Shown here piece by piece: positions 32,634 through 43,175 of a stretch of 64,000 bases of DNA. Origin of the DNA: Agarophyton chilense (lineage: Eukaryota > Rhodophyta > Florideophyceae > Gracilariales > Gracilariaceae); assembly GCA_030374765.1 (NCBI GenBank), contig JARGXX010000068.1:2914001-2978000 (forward strand), read 5' to 3'. The notes below the pieces were generated by a model. It was not told the origin of the DNA. It searched no databases and was given only the letters and a program-made list of their open reading frames with translations. Numbering within the stretch: position 1 is the stretch's first letter; every line of letters starts with the position of its first letter. Made by a program: the position numbers and the translations under genes.

Positions 32634-35600
32634 ATGCCCCTGCACGTTGTATCCTCCCAGGGCCATCATGCCGTTTTCTTCTCCCGTACAGCTCGACCGG
32701 AAGATGTTCCCTTAGTTTCTTGGGGCCCTTCATCTATATATGTTCCATCAGACTGCTCTCTTAACGGACGTGCGCATGTATGGTTCCATCTGCCTTCGGT
32801 CTCATTTCCATCGGCTAAACGATGGTGCAAGCGCGTGAACGCTGATTACCTGGGCGCATGGACGCGACACTCAGCTACATCCGGCTTTGGATTCGCCGTT
32901 TCTTCCTTTTCGCGATATAGATACATTGATTCAGACGAGGACTCAGACACTGAACCGCATGAAGAAAATGAAGATCATACTGATAGCGTTGACCGTCGCC
33001 GAGCGCTTACAAGAAAGGCAGGACAGACTCCGGCACGTCGAAGAGTATCTATGTCACAGCATATTACATGGGAACAGGATCGTCCGTCTCCCAAGCAAGA
33101 AGAACAAAAAGAACAAAAAGAACAAACAGAGCAGATTCCTCCTACCACGCGACCACGAATGTCAGCCAGCATAATTGTCGATCTCACTGACGACGAAGGA
33201 GAAATCAAGTCTGAAGTGGAGAATTTTGACAGATCAACCGCGTTGCTTGAAAATGACCCCTTCGATGATCCATTCAAACCCCCACCGCAGTGGAAAGATA
33301 GCGATTTTGATTACCCTAAGCTTCATACTCTGCGTGAGGCACTGTTCGACACAAAGCCAATTTCTTCTGGAAGAGTATCCCACGACTCATCCATGGTAGA
33401 TGATGTGCCATTGTCCAATGCTTATTCTTTCCATACTTCCGCAACAGCACCTGATGAACCAGATTCGGACGTCGAAGAAGCACCGAAAGTTCTATCAGAT
33501 AACTTATCTATTTCTCGCTCAACATTTCCGAATTTGCAAGATTCTATTTTAGCAGACTGTCAAGATGTTTTTGCCGACACCGGTCTTTCCGATGGTCGTT
33601 CCACAAGGGTGACATTCAATTCCAACTTTGTACTAGCGCACAAGTATTCCTTCAAACCTTATTCTTTTGAAGAGAACCGTTTTACAATCGAGGCCACACA
33701 TCTACACCCACAATCGCCGGCTCAACGATGTGTGCTCGCTCTGGTACTGAGAGGTCACTTCGCAGCGTGGAATGGCTATCAGAACTCGGTTAAAAGCTCT
33801 TCACTGCAAAGACCTTCTCTGAATGAAGCGTTTGATACTCCAAACGTGTTTGATATCACCATGAAGCAGATTTTGAGTGACCTCACTGAAAGTCTGAAAA
33901 GTTATGGGGATGAAAACTCAAAGCATGCTCTAGTGGTATTTGGGTTATTATTTGCGCTATACAAAGGTGCGGGGAGAGGATATGTAGATGGAATCGATAA
34001 CCTTATGTGGAGACTTTGGAAATGGTCTGAAGGCCCGGTTCGGACCGTCTTTGATGAACCTGCCCTCGAAATTCCTCCGATGCGACGGGCAGTGGTTGAT
34101 CTATGTTTGGGTGATGTTGAGAGAGCTGTAGATACTGCTATCGAAGAAGGACACCTGCGACTAGCTTTGCTTATGTCACGAGCAATGGAAGTCCCCAAAG
34201 ATGATCTGCGAGATGATGCTGTAGATCAGTTGGTCGCATATCGCTTGCTAGATCCTGGCATGCTTGAGGAAAACGGATCAGATGCTTCTACATGGGACAG
34301 TATTCTTGAGGAATGTTCTGAGCAATCCGCGATTGACATTAACGAAAGACTCATCTTGGTCTTACTAAGTGGTCATGTGGCCTCAGTTGCCCGATACCTG
34401 GGTTTCTCATGGTACAGGCTATTTATTATGGAACTTTTGCATGGCGCGGGGAATTCGAACGATCCTCAACCTGATCGCGTTGCTGCAGCGGTTAGTGCCA
34501 TCAAAGATTCTGAGATAGAGACGATGGCACCTCATAACAATTCGGAATCAGAGCTCGATGTTGCGTATCATATGCTACGATTGTATGCCGACCCCACAGG
34601 AAGACATCCCATTACATCGGGGGTCTACTCAAGCTGTAGTTTTGGATTTTCGTATAATCCGCTTGATGCAAGGTTCTCATGGTTGCTACATCAAGTACTA
34701 TCGGCTATCATCCCACAAGCAACCACAAAAACAGCGCATTCTATTTTGTCAGACTCGTTTTCGTCACAGCTAAACGCAGCTGGCCTTCCACTTTGGGCTT
34801 TTTACGTACTATGCAGTGGAGGAGCTCCGGCAGGAGTCGTGAAAACCGCCCTGACCCGAGATTGGCTGTCCATAAAAAGCGATATCGTCGATGTAATCAC
34901 AGAAGGAACTCGAACGGAGCCCATGGACATAGACAGTCAAGACACAACGCAGCAAGAAGATGAGATGCAAGAGGCTCCAGAAGCTGAAATCAGGAGCGCA
35001 ATTTCTCTAAAGCAAATGAATTCACTTCCATTTTTGCAGGAGGTATTGCAAGTTCCGTCAACATGGATTGCTGAGGCTGAAGCTTTGGCGGCGAGAGCGG
35101 AAGGAGATTCATTCAAGGAGTGTGAAATGTGGTTGGAATGCAAGACAGAGCAAGGTAGTGCGAATGCCCATGATCTGCTCACAGAAATTATTTTGCCAGA
35201 AGTCATTGTAGGAGAAGACTTTACTCGCTATGATTCTTGCGTCAAAATGCTGAGGACACTTGGGAACCAAAAAAATGTTTCCAACTGGCTCAGCGGTGGT
35301 GGTCTTCTTTTAGACTATATTGAGCAAGTGGTGGGCGTACCTCAAGACAAGCCAAGGGCTGACTTAAGTGTTTTACACGATATGGTTGAAAGAATTTCAA
35401 CATTTGAGGAAAAGGCGAGGAGTTTTACGCAGCGGCAATGCGTGCGAGTTGTTGCAAACGGGATTGCTACCGCTCAAAGAGCTGCGTTGTTGGGGGCGGA
35501 TGAGGTTTACAGAAACAAAATGCTTCCGGATCTCATTGATGACCTAGGACGGCTGCCTGTGGGTACTAGCGTGAAATCAAGATTGACTGCGGAATATACT

Positions 35601-35687
35601 TCTGAGGAGGAGAAGGGGCAAGCTATAAGTACACGGTTAAGCGGTGCGTTCCCAGGGTACGGGAAATACTTAACAGTTGAAGAATGA
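32634..35687 (+). CDS. Nucleoporin Nup96 with N-terminal Nup98-type autoproteolytic-like domain
   Basis: 1017 aa. Residues about 5-97 align in pattern with the C-terminal autoproteolytic domain of Nup98: VSWGPSSIYVPSD (VYPDE-type strand), LNGRAHVWFHL (GLNxxAxVTL), and FGFAVSSFSRYRY, the counterpart of WxFxVxHFSxY. The catalytic HFS triplet is SFS here (Ser91-Phe92-Ser93), so the essential histidine is missing. An acidic/KEQ-repeat linker follows (about 100-340), then the alpha-helical Nup96/Nup145C region (about 380-1017, with ERAVDTAIEEGHLRLALLMSRA), a core part of the Y-complex scaffold of the nuclear pore. FG repeats are absent. Elsewhere Nup98 and Nup96 are usually made as one self-cleaving precursor; here Nup96 is separate. 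Confidence 0.85.
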   Translation: MPLHVVSSQGHHAVFFSRTARPEDVPLVSWGPSSIYVPSDCSLNGRAHVWFHLPSVSFPSAKRWCKRVNADYLGAWTRHSATSGFGFAVSSFSRYRYIDSDEDSDTEPHEENEDHTDSVDRRRALTRKAGQTPARRRVSMSQHITWEQDRPSPKQEEQKEQKEQTEQIPPTTRPRMSASIIVDLTDDEGEIKSEVENFDRSTALLENDPFDDPFKPPPQWKDSDFDYPKLHTLREALFDTKPISSGRVSHDSSMVDDVPLSNAYSFHTSATAPDEPDSDVEEAPKVLSDNLSISRSTFPNLQDSILADCQDVFADTGLSDGRSTRVTFNSNFVLAHKYSFKPYSFEENRFTIEATHLHPQSPAQRCVLALVLRGHFAAWNGYQNSVKSSSLQRPSLNEAFDTPNVFDITMKQILSDLTESLKSYGDENSKHALVVFGLLFALYKGAGRGYVDGIDNLMWRLWKWSEGPVRTVFDEPALEIPPMRRAVVDLCLGDVERAVDTAIEEGHLRLALLMSRAMEVPKDDLRDDAVDQLVAYRLLDPGMLEENGSDASTWDSILEECSEQSAIDINERLILVLLSGHVASVARYLGFSWYRLFIMELLHGAGNSNDPQPDRVAAAVSAIKDSEIETMAPHNNSESELDVAYHMLRLYADPTGRHPITSGVYSSCSFGFSYNPLDARFSWLLHQVLSAIIPQATTKTAHSILSDSFSSQLNAAGLPLWAFYVLCSGGAPAGVVKTALTRDWLSIKSDIVDVITEGTRTEPMDIDSQDTTQQEDEMQEAPEAEIRSAISLKQMNSLPFLQEVLQVPSTWIAEAEALAARAEGDSFKECEMWLECKTEQGSANAHDLLTEIILPEVIVGEDFTRYDSCVKMLRTLGNQKNVSNWLSGGGLLLDYIEQVVGVPQDKPRADLSVLHDMVERISTFEEKARSFTQRQCVRVVANGIATAQRAALLGADEVYRNKMLPDLIDDLGRLPVGTSVKSRLTAEYTSEEEKGQAISTRLSGAFPGYGKYLTVEE

Positions 35688-36106
35688 TAAGATGTTCACA
35701 TCGCTCAATGAAGCATGAACTCATGTATCTTACCTGCGAGTCTGTGGCATATTTCCATGGGTACGTAAATACTCTTCAGAACGAGAATCTGACGTGGATA
35801 GAATTTGTAAGGAGTGTTCATGTCACATGAACTAGTTACTGCCATGGCTCAGGTTCAAAGCCTCATTTGATAATCAGCGTTTCACTCAGCTTAAGCATTT
35901 TGGGATGATGAGATATGGTAGATCAGAGTCGCAAAAAAAACCTAACTTGATGTAGAGCAAACCCTGTGATACCCTATGTGGTGCTGAAGATGTTCAAGGC
36001 CAGTACACTCGGGAGCCAGGTTCGCCAAACACGAGGAGCGTTACTAAAGGCGCCACATGATGTTTACGGCTACTCGCAGTGTATTCTTACAGAATTTGAG
36101 CAACAA
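35688..36106. other. Convergent spacer Nup96 / VAP
   Basis: 419 bp of 3' flanking sequence, nothing recognised. Confidence 0.5.
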
Positions 36107-37054
36107 TTAGAAGATGCGCAAGATAACATTGACGAGAATAAGGAAGAGAAGCAACATGAGACCTATGCCAGCGACACTAACGCCACCGAACGGATCAGAC
36201 AAAAACTTGTTGGCAGATAAAGGTGCCCTAGGAGCGTGGTCGAGAACCGCTTGTGTTTGAGCATTTGTTTCAGCAAGTTGTGTCTTGAGTCTCGCGAGTT
36301 CGAGGTTCTTCGTGTCCAACATTTGTTGCAACTGGCGAACCCGTTCTATGGCAGCGTCAAAATCTCTGCCCTCTATCAACTGATGCACGCCATTCTGGGC
36401 GGGTAGCGTGGAAGACGACGAAGCGAGCGTTTCATGCTGGGCGACTGGTTGAAGGGTATATTCCGGGTTGCCAGACGGAGGTAAGTCTCTTGGATGAGGT
36501 ACGGCAGGGGCTGCAAGAGGGGTTGGCGCACTGGGAGACAAGGTTTTGTTGGCGCCTTTTGCTGTGGGGGATGGTGGTGATGCTTCCGGTGCTTGAGATG
36601 GTGGCAGTTGCCGCACGAATTCCACCTTGAATTTGACGTCTCGGATGGCGATGTCTCTCTCATGAGTGTTCCAGAAGTCAGGGGGCAACTCTCTACCGGC
36701 AAGCTCTGGAGCTTCAATGACAAGCAGCAAGAATTTATCGCGCGAGGGACCGAGCTGCGGCGGCTCTGGCATCGGCTGAAGCCCAATGTAAATCTTGACC
36801 GTGCCGCGCGGCGGAATGACACCGACGTTAGGTCGGACGAGGTAGCGATGCTGGTTAGTAGTCTTCACCTTGAAGGCGACGTGAGTAGTAGCTGCATTGC
36901 TGACGGTAAGCGTGTCGCTGATGATAGCACCGGGTTGCACCAAGTTGACAGGAAAACGCAGCACACGCTTGAAAACGTCGACGAGATCCATGGCAAAGCG
37001 TGGGGGAGGGGGTGCAGTTTCAGTCGACGGCTGAGGAGGATTTTCTCCGGGCAT
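36107..37054 (-). CDS. VAP-like ER membrane protein (MSP domain, coiled coil, TM tail)
   Basis: 315 aa. Residues about 22-150 form a major sperm protein domain: FKRVLRFPVNLVQPGAIISD, LTVSNAATTHVAFKVKTTNQHRY, VRPNVGVIPPRGTVKIYIGLQ, then the KFLLLVIEAP strand. A Pro/Ala/Ser-rich linker (about 155-220) precedes a coiled coil (about 225-270, heptads around VRQLQQMLDTKNLELARLK) and a C-terminal anchor (VAGIGLMLLLFLILVNVILRIF). This is the layout of VAP/Scs2 proteins, tail-anchored ER receptors that bind FFAT motifs at membrane contact sites. A Pro-rich 20-residue extension precedes the MSP domain. Confidence 0.9.
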   Translation of the reverse strand: MPGENPPQPSTETAPPPPRFAMDLVDVFKRVLRFPVNLVQPGAIISDTLTVSNAATTHVAFKVKTTNQHRYLVRPNVGVIPPRGTVKIYIGLQPMPEPPQLGPSRDKFLLLVIEAPELAGRELPPDFWNTHERDIAIRDVKFKVEFVRQLPPSQAPEASPPSPTAKGANKTLSPSAPTPLAAPAVPHPRDLPPSGNPEYTLQPVAQHETLASSSSTLPAQNGVHQLIEGRDFDAAIERVRQLQQMLDTKNLELARLKTQLAETNAQTQAVLDHAPRAPLSANKFLSDPFGGVSVAGIGLMLLLFLILVNVILRIF

Positions 37055-37631
37055 GGCGCAAACGATTCAGCCTCACGACGGAATCGTTCTAAACAGCTGT
37101 GTGCGGATTTGTGCAGATGTCGAAGACGCGCGATGTAGCGGGACTTGGGACGGGGGGCGGCAGGGGTGTTTCATAAGTGGTGCAGTACCATTTAAATTTG
37201 GACCGCGTGGAGACGCTTGCCAGGTGTCTCGCCGCGAATTCGAATCGCGACTTACAGTATCTACTACAGTTTGCGTTTGATATATGCAGAATTGGATCTT
37301 CGTTGTGTTCCACACCAACATCGGCGCCATCGTGGCTGTACGCTCTCACAGCACGAAGGAAGTTTTGAACACGTGCTTGTGGCGTTTTCGTCGCAGACGG
37401 CGTCATCCGCGCGACGTCAGTTGCAAGTCGTTCGGCTCTGATACCACTTTTCGCGCTACGACGGGGCCGCCGTGCGGCCGAGCGCGGCGCCAGCCTTCCA
37501 CGCCAGCTCGGTTTGTTGCCAGCCCAACTCCAACCCAGCAATGCAATCACATTTGCCACGTCATCGCACCGGTGCACGCTCCATGCCATACTCTCGATAC
37601 TTCCTTCTCTTCCTAACTACTACCATCCGTT
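37055..37631. other. Intergenic VAP / beta-propeller gene
   Basis: 577 bp. Frames up to 166 codons exist on both strands, but none shows domain character; read as the VAP promoter and the 3' flank of the next gene. Confidence 0.45.
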
Positions 37632-39359
37632 CTACACCCGCCGGGCAACCAGCCATACTCCGCCGAGCAACCCCACACTCCCGACTGTCATCAATACCAC
37701 CTTCCACCACGTCCACCCATTAGAGCTCGACGAAGATTGCGCCACCACAGATTTCTTATCCTCGCTCTCCTCTTGCGCGGAAAGTGTCCCGCCGTTGCGC
37801 CCCCGTGGAGCTTGCTGATTGTGCATCTCCCGCGCCTCGATTGTCATCAGTTTCCCCTCAAGAAGTACGCTGCGCTTTCTTAGGCCTAAAAGCGACTCCA
37901 CGTATGATCGTCCGTCATTATCTCTGTCTTCTATTATCTTTTTGATTATCATCTCCGCTTCAGACTTCGTCACTTTACCGCTTGCCATCAAGAGACCATT
38001 CACAATTTGAGCTCTGCCTCGCATTGCGTCTGCCACTACGTCACATATCCCTGCTTTCACTGTTTCAGCATTTTCAGATGGCAAGTTGATGTCCAATTTC
38101 GATTTGACTCGTGAAATCACATTTCCATGTTTTCCTTCCACTTCTCCAGCGCGATTAAAAGATTCCATCTGTATGAGGTTGCTTCCCCCATTTGAACGCC
38201 ATAAAATCACTGCTCCATCTGAGCTCAATGTTGTGTCAACAGCTTTTAACATGAATTCATCTTGACGCTGCACCCACATCTGTTGCTCGTTCTCAGCCTC
38301 TCCTAACAGAACGGCAGTGCTACTAGAGGAAGTAGAGCTGATACAAACCCCACTTTCATTGTACGACGCGTACATCAATTTGCGCTTGCCATAAAAACCA
38401 GATCTGTGAAGCCCGTGAGCATGTTTTCCATACCTCGACCACAACTTCAATCCAGTTCTCTTCCCCAGTTTGTGTATCAAAACGTGGGTTCGCTTGCTTT
38501 TTTCGTCAGCTTCCAATGATGTGACGTACACACCTGTCCTCACGATGATGTCACCGCTTGTTAGTACGTGGTTCCGATCATTGAGTTCTGTTTTCCACTG
38601 AATTGCACCAGTCTCCCTTTCCAACTTCATCACATACATTCTTTTCGTGTTTGAGCTGCCCAACGAGACTCCGATTACGTACGCTGAAAAGCTATGTTTC
38701 GGCGCATTGATTGCCAAACAAGTTTCTAGACCCTCTTCTCTAAGAACAATGTGCCATTTTAAACCACCTGTTGTCACACGAGCAACCATCATCCCGTGTT
38801 TACCATTTTCGTCTTTCCCACTGCCACATGTATACACACCATCGCGGTTATGATCCATTTTGAACACTTGTCCTCTAATGCTCACTTGCATTCTCTGCTT
38901 ACCAGTTTCCTTCTCGACTGCGTATATGATAGTATCCTCACTGTTCGTTATTCCAGAGGTGAATACAAGTTGCCCTCCAGTTACGACATTAGAAAGTATG
39001 GGAACGCCGTCTACGCAAGTCCGTGCACACCAATTCTTCTGTCCGCTACGTGAATCCATCTTACAAATTACTCCGTTAACAAATACTTTTCGAATCTCTC
39101 CGTCAGCGGAGTCTGCATTTGACCCCAGACAAGTAACATCACTTCTATGTGTACTTTGTAACTTTCCCGAAGAGTAAATCGCCCCATCTCGTCGACAGTA
39201 ACTTAACGAAAACCATGTCTGTCCAGGGAGTTCAATGTACGATTTCATCCATTTCTGTTGTCCTAAACTCGGGGTATGTTGTCGAGCTTCGGCTCCAGAA
39301 CAGGCAAGAAATGGGCCCACGTGCACCAGGACCAATATCAAAGTTGCGGAGCTCACCAT
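37632..39359 (-). CDS. Secreted type I membrane protein with PQQ/quinoprotein-like beta-propeller repeats
   Basis: 575 aa. Signal peptide at residues 1-22 (MVSSATLILVLVHVGPFLAC), a large lumenal region and one C-terminal membrane helix (about 550-570, VVLMTVGSVGLLGGVWLVA) followed by ARRV. The lumenal part contains repeated blade-like units of the PQQ-enzyme/EMC1 type: CKMDSRSGQKNWCARTC, YAVEKETGKQRMQVSI, KLERETGAIQWKTELND, HKLGKRTGLKLWSRYG, each a hydrophobic strand, xTGxxxW and a further strand. The membrane-proximal 120 residues are helical and charged. I cannot assign a function; it is shorter than EMC1 and lacks a visible DUF1620 region. A calcium-like DHNRDGVYT and a DRDNDGRSYVE sequence are present. 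Confidence 0.7.
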   Translation of the reverse strand: MVSSATLILVLVHVGPFLACSGAEARQHTPSLGQQKWMKSYIELPGQTWFSLSYCRRDGAIYSSGKLQSTHRSDVTCLGSNADSADGEIRKVFVNGVICKMDSRSGQKNWCARTCVDGVPILSNVVTGGQLVFTSGITNSEDTIIYAVEKETGKQRMQVSIRGQVFKMDHNRDGVYTCGSGKDENGKHGMMVARVTTGGLKWHIVLREEGLETCLAINAPKHSFSAYVIGVSLGSSNTKRMYVMKLERETGAIQWKTELNDRNHVLTSGDIIVRTGVYVTSLEADEKSKRTHVLIHKLGKRTGLKLWSRYGKHAHGLHRSGFYGKRKLMYASYNESGVCISSTSSSSTAVLLGEAENEQQMWVQRQDEFMLKAVDTTLSSDGAVILWRSNGGSNLIQMESFNRAGEVEGKHGNVISRVKSKLDINLPSENAETVKAGICDVVADAMRGRAQIVNGLLMASGKVTKSEAEMIIKKIIEDRDNDGRSYVESLLGLRKRSVLLEGKLMTIEAREMHNQQAPRGRNGGTLSAQEESEDKKSVVAQSSSSSNGWTWWKVVLMTVGSVGLLGGVWLVARRV

Positions 39360-41058
39360 TTTCAGATTTCACTTTGGCTTGCATCAGGCCTACGTGGAGC
39401 ATTCTTCTGTTATCCTTTTAAAGCTTTAGAGTTGGAAAGCTTCTGAAATGAATATTGTCGACGTAAAGCGAATGCCGAGTGAAATGTGCAGCATCAAATG
39501 GATTTCTTCTTACTTGGTTGGTCCATGTACAGTGAAAATTGCATGGCAGTTTTCATTTCGTAGTCGTTTAAAGCCAAATAATTTCAACGAGAGCAATGAA
39601 ACACAAGGTACTATTTTCTCTTCGTATTCAGTTTTTAAAAAAATGATGTGAACTGAGCTCAAGCATCACCGTGAGTTCAAGTCTAAATCGATTCTTCTAT
39701 GAACACCATTCTGATTTGGAATCCAGCTTGAGAGATATTTTCTCCTTCGAATATATTAAGAATACGCGTGGTAGTGGGACGTCGATTTCTTGGGTAGAAT
39801 GAAATTATGGGCATGGTTCTTTCTTCATCTTCCTACCACCTTTTTCGGAGCTACCGTCAGACTAATCATGATTGGCTGGGCCGCCGAAACAATAATGGCG
39901 GCTACAGTTTCGGCTCTTTATCAGTGTGGTGTTTCCGTTTGTCAAGAACAATTGTAATAGCGAATCCAGCGGCGAGACACCGTATTGTCAAAACGCATTT
40001 GTTTGGCGCTCCTGCTGGATGTTTTCATGGAATTGCATTTGCTTACACATTTTCGCAGCAGGCCACGAGATTTTGTGAAGAGCAAAGCAGTACACAAATG
40101 CTCCAGTATTGGCCTGTTTTTGGTACTTTTGAAGAAAACCCATGGTGCTTGGTTGATATTGGCATACAAATGTAATGACTGATCTCTGTCGATAATCAGA
40201 AGAAGCAATTCGTCACGCCTCATCATCTATTTGACCCGAGAGATAATCGGCGTCAAGCTGTGTCATTTCGTCCCACAAAAAAGCTTCGTCTCGAAAACCT
40301 CCATTGTTATCTATCTGCCGTACGCTTGGATGCATGGACAAATGAACGTTCATATGCTCTTTTTGCGACACAGGCGACATTGAATTTTTTATTCTTTGTA
40401 ATTATAATTAATGAATTGTAAAAAGTTTTCACTCTCATGCCGATCTGCGAAGTATTGGAATTATGGACACATACGCACGCACCGCTCTTCCTCCTGCAGC
40501 GAAAGCACGGGGATCGGTGAGTAGATGCGCTCACAGCTGTCGTCATTCCACAGCTTTGCAGAAGGCAGGCAGCTCTCAATTCGAATGAACCTGCGGACGA
40601 CACCACCATGGGGACCCCGATGCGTCGTGGGGAACACGACAAGGTCCCTTGGAAACTAGTTTCCACCATGTTGTGGAGACAAACACGCTCTCATCGTTTG
40701 GGCGCTTGTGCTTCTGGTCTTGCTTTCAGAAGTACACCGTGTTCACATATCTAGTGCTTTTTTTGTTTTGTTTGCAGGAATATACCTCTTGAGGTCTGCG
40801 TCCTGTGGATGGAAACAGCTTTTCCAAGAAAAAATCTTGATTGGAACTCTCTGAGAACCAGGGTCCCTTCTTTCGAGAGTTTCTGCGAGGCATCGTCGCT
40901 CATCGCACTGCGACTGAAACGATCAGTGACAACAAGTCAGGATCGTACCGTTGAAGTGATTGACGCTATCATCGACGAGTTTTTGCGATACACAACAATA
41001 ACTTGCGTGCGGGAGGAATTGCGATTCGTAATCACGACTCGGACCTGTACGAAAAGCA
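39360..41058. other. Intergenic, no gene recognised
   Basis: 1.7 kb. A 122-codon plus-strand frame at 39807 and an 86-codon frame at 40809 (which overlaps the protease start) are without recognisable features. The latter may be an upstream ORF of the protease transcript. Confidence 0.4.
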
Positions 41059-42684
41059 ATGAAGAGTAGAAAGGGACATTGTTTCAGGTGGGGTGTTCAC
41101 AAGATCGTGATCATGGCACTCATTATGATAGTATCAGCATTACCATTCTTTGTGTATGGAGCACCTCTTCCGCTGAGACAGGAGGGAATAGGCCCATCTT
41201 TGGTACGGTCTATTCAACATTTTTGGCCTGTTTCTCGACTGGAAACCGCACAAAAGGGAAATTTACCATCAAATCCGATACTTGCAGATACCATTTCACC
41301 CCCGGTGATCATCATGCCGATGATTGCTGTGCCTCCCAGAGATCAAATCCCGGGCTCTACAAAAGGACTGCCGTACAAGGTACGCATTGCTCATTCACAA
41401 CACAAACGGAGACGCGGTGAGGGTATTGGTGGTCGTCTACTTCGCTCTGGCGATGTCCTCCGAAGACAGATCTTAGGGGCCGAGGGCGAGGGCGAGGGCG
41501 AGGGCGAAAAAGAAGAGGCAAGCAGCGGTCTCGGGGCCAATGAGACAGTGACGGTGGATTTACACGGAGGGATCGTCGGAGTCGGTGAGTACTTTTCAAT
41601 CATAGAAGTTGGTGGAAAGGAAATGAGAGTTCAGGTGGATACTGGATCGAGCACATTGGCGATACCGATGGAAGGATGTCGCTCGTGCTCTCGAAAATCG
41701 GATCGCCGATATTCGCTGGAAGAAAGCGGCAGGGGGAAGGCCGTGAGCTGTGATTCTGAGCTGTGCGCTGCGTGGCGTTGTTCTAGGTCATGTCCTCTTT
41801 GTTCAAACCGCGGAGCTTGTTGTTCAACTGAGCGACCGGAAGAATGCGGGTTTTCTTTGAGGTACGCGGACGGGTCGACTTTGTCAGGATCCCTAGTTCA
41901 AGATGAGATGGTGTGGAGCACTTTGCGATCAAACGTAACTTTTGGAGGCATTCTCCGCAATTCAGCAAATTTCGAGCGATCTGAGGTTGATGGAATTCTA
42001 GGAATGGCATACAAGTCGCTGGCGTGCAACCCGTCGTGTTTCGACCCGCCGTTTGATTCACTGGTGAAGAGTGGTCAAGTAGAGGACGTGTTTTCAATAT
42101 GCATGACCAGCACGGGAGGAAAGCTCATGCTGGGCGGGCTAGACCAGCGGGTGACTAAATCTGTGGTACAGTACGTAGATATGACTCATCTGGGCACGCA
42201 GCGTTACTACAGGGTGTCGCTAGGCGGGCAGCTGTGGATTGGGGACGAAAAGGTTAGTATGCCCAACTTTCGAACAGCAATCGTGGACACGGGCACGACG
42301 TTGATCGTGACATCGACGAAAACGTTCACGGCGCTGAAGCATGAGTTTCAAAAACGGTTCTGTGATGTTCCTGAGCTGTGCGAGTACGACTCGTGGTTTC
42401 AGAGCGGAATGTGCGTGAGCCTATCTGACAAGGACATGAAGATGTTGCCAACGCTTACATTGGAATTGGGCGGCGTGGTGCGACTGACGTTGACTGCGGA
42501 GGATTACATGCTAAGATACGACCGTGGCGGAAAGACGTACCGGTGTGTGGGCATCATGGGGATGGACGGACTTGGGGGAATGGTGGTACTTGGTAATACG
42601 CTGATGCAGAAGTACGTGACGGTGTACGACCGGCGTCGCGGGAAAATTGGGTTTGCCGAGTCGGCAGACAATTGTGGTGACTAA
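41059..42684 (+). CDS. Pepsin-like aspartic protease (A1 family), membrane-targeted
   Basis: 541 aa. The N-terminus has a hydrophobic signal or anchor (about residues 17-34, VIMALIMIVSALPFFVYG) followed by a prosegment of about 130 residues. The first catalytic motif is VDTGSSTLAIPM (Asp at about 194), the second VDTGTTLIVTS (Asp at about 409), with the flap-region FSLRYADGSTLSGSLVQDE and the C-terminal GMVVLGNTLMQKYVTVYDRRRGKIGFAE. Six or more cysteines between 210 and 250 (CRSCSRK...CSRSCPLCSNRGACC) resemble the cysteine-rich insert of plant nepenthesin-type enzymes. A GEGEGEGE run at about 142-149 is coded by four GAGGGC units. Substrates unknown; probably secretory or vacuolar. Confidence 0.92.
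   Translation: MKSRKGHCFRWGVHKIVIMALIMIVSALPFFVYGAPLPLRQEGIGPSLVRSIQHFWPVSRLETAQKGNLPSNPILADTISPPVIIMPMIAVPPRDQIPGSTKGLPYKVRIAHSQHKRRRGEGIGGRLLRSGDVLRRQILGAEGEGEGEGEKEEASSGLGANETVTVDLHGGIVGVGEYFSIIEVGGKEMRVQVDTGSSTLAIPMEGCRSCSRKSDRRYSLEESGRGKAVSCDSELCAAWRCSRSCPLCSNRGACCSTERPEECGFSLRYADGSTLSGSLVQDEMVWSTLRSNVTFGGILRNSANFERSEVDGILGMAYKSLACNPSCFDPPFDSLVKSGQVEDVFSICMTSTGGKLMLGGLDQRVTKSVVQYVDMTHLGTQRYYRVSLGGQLWIGDEKVSMPNFRTAIVDTGTTLIVTSTKTFTALKHEFQKRFCDVPELCEYDSWFQSGMCVSLSDKDMKMLPTLTLELGGVVRLTLTAEDYMLRYDRGGKTYRCVGIMGMDGLGGMVVLGNTLMQKYVTVYDRRRGKIGFAESADNCGD
41482..41505 (+). repeat. In-frame GAGGGC hexanucleotide repeat
   Basis: Four exact units inside the prosegment of the aspartic protease, coding Glu-Gly; likely length-polymorphic. 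Confidence 0.95.
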
Positions 42685-42848
42685 ACGTTAACTTTTTGAC
42701 ATAGTAGTACAGTTAGTATACGCTGTAGGAGCAGCGGAGGATGGATGGCAAGGGAGAAAATTAGAGAAGAGTTGCTCTGTTTACGAATAGGACAGAGGAA
42801 GCAAGGGAAGAAAGAAGGCACATGAAAACGGACTGGTAGAACATATAG

Positions 42849-43175
42849 TCAAAACGCAAGCTCGTAGTGCTCGTAAATGACAGGCAGGTTTGGAACGAAG
42901 CGAAGCGGGCGGCGACGCGACGCCGAGCGGAAGGTCTGTACATTGAAACGAGAGATGGCAGAGGGATGCGGCGGCGGCAGACGCAGCGGAAGCGGAGGAA
43001 GCGCTCTCTGCGCGACGGGGGACGCTGGAGACTGCGAAGCGGACGGACGCGGCGCGGAGGTGGACGACGGCGACGTGGGATGAGAGGGGGGAGAAGGGGT
43101 GGCTGCGTGGGCGACGGCGTACTCTCGCAGCGCGTGGCCGTTGCCGACGGTGCGGATGGTGAGGCGACGGGACAT
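42849..43175 (-). CDS. Candidate small protein, unknown
   Basis: 108 aa from ATG at 43175. The ends look structured (MSRRLTIRTVGNGHALREYA; RPLRFVPNLPVIYEHYELAF) and flank a Ser/Pro/Ala-rich middle. No family recognised, and the GC-rich context makes a chance frame possible. Confidence 0.28.
   Translation of the reverse strand: MSRRLTIRTVGNGHALREYAVAHAATPSPPSHPTSPSSTSAPRPSASQSPASPVAQRALPPLPLRLPPPHPSAISRFNVQTFRSASRRRPLRFVPNLPVIYEHYELAF

Noticed and set aside
37089..37589. 166-codon minus-strand frame upstream of VAP
   Set aside because: No domain; VAP already has a good ATG, and the composition is that of a promoter shadow.
40809..41069. 86-codon frame overlapping the aspartic protease start
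   Set aside because: No recognisable features; at most an upstream ORF.
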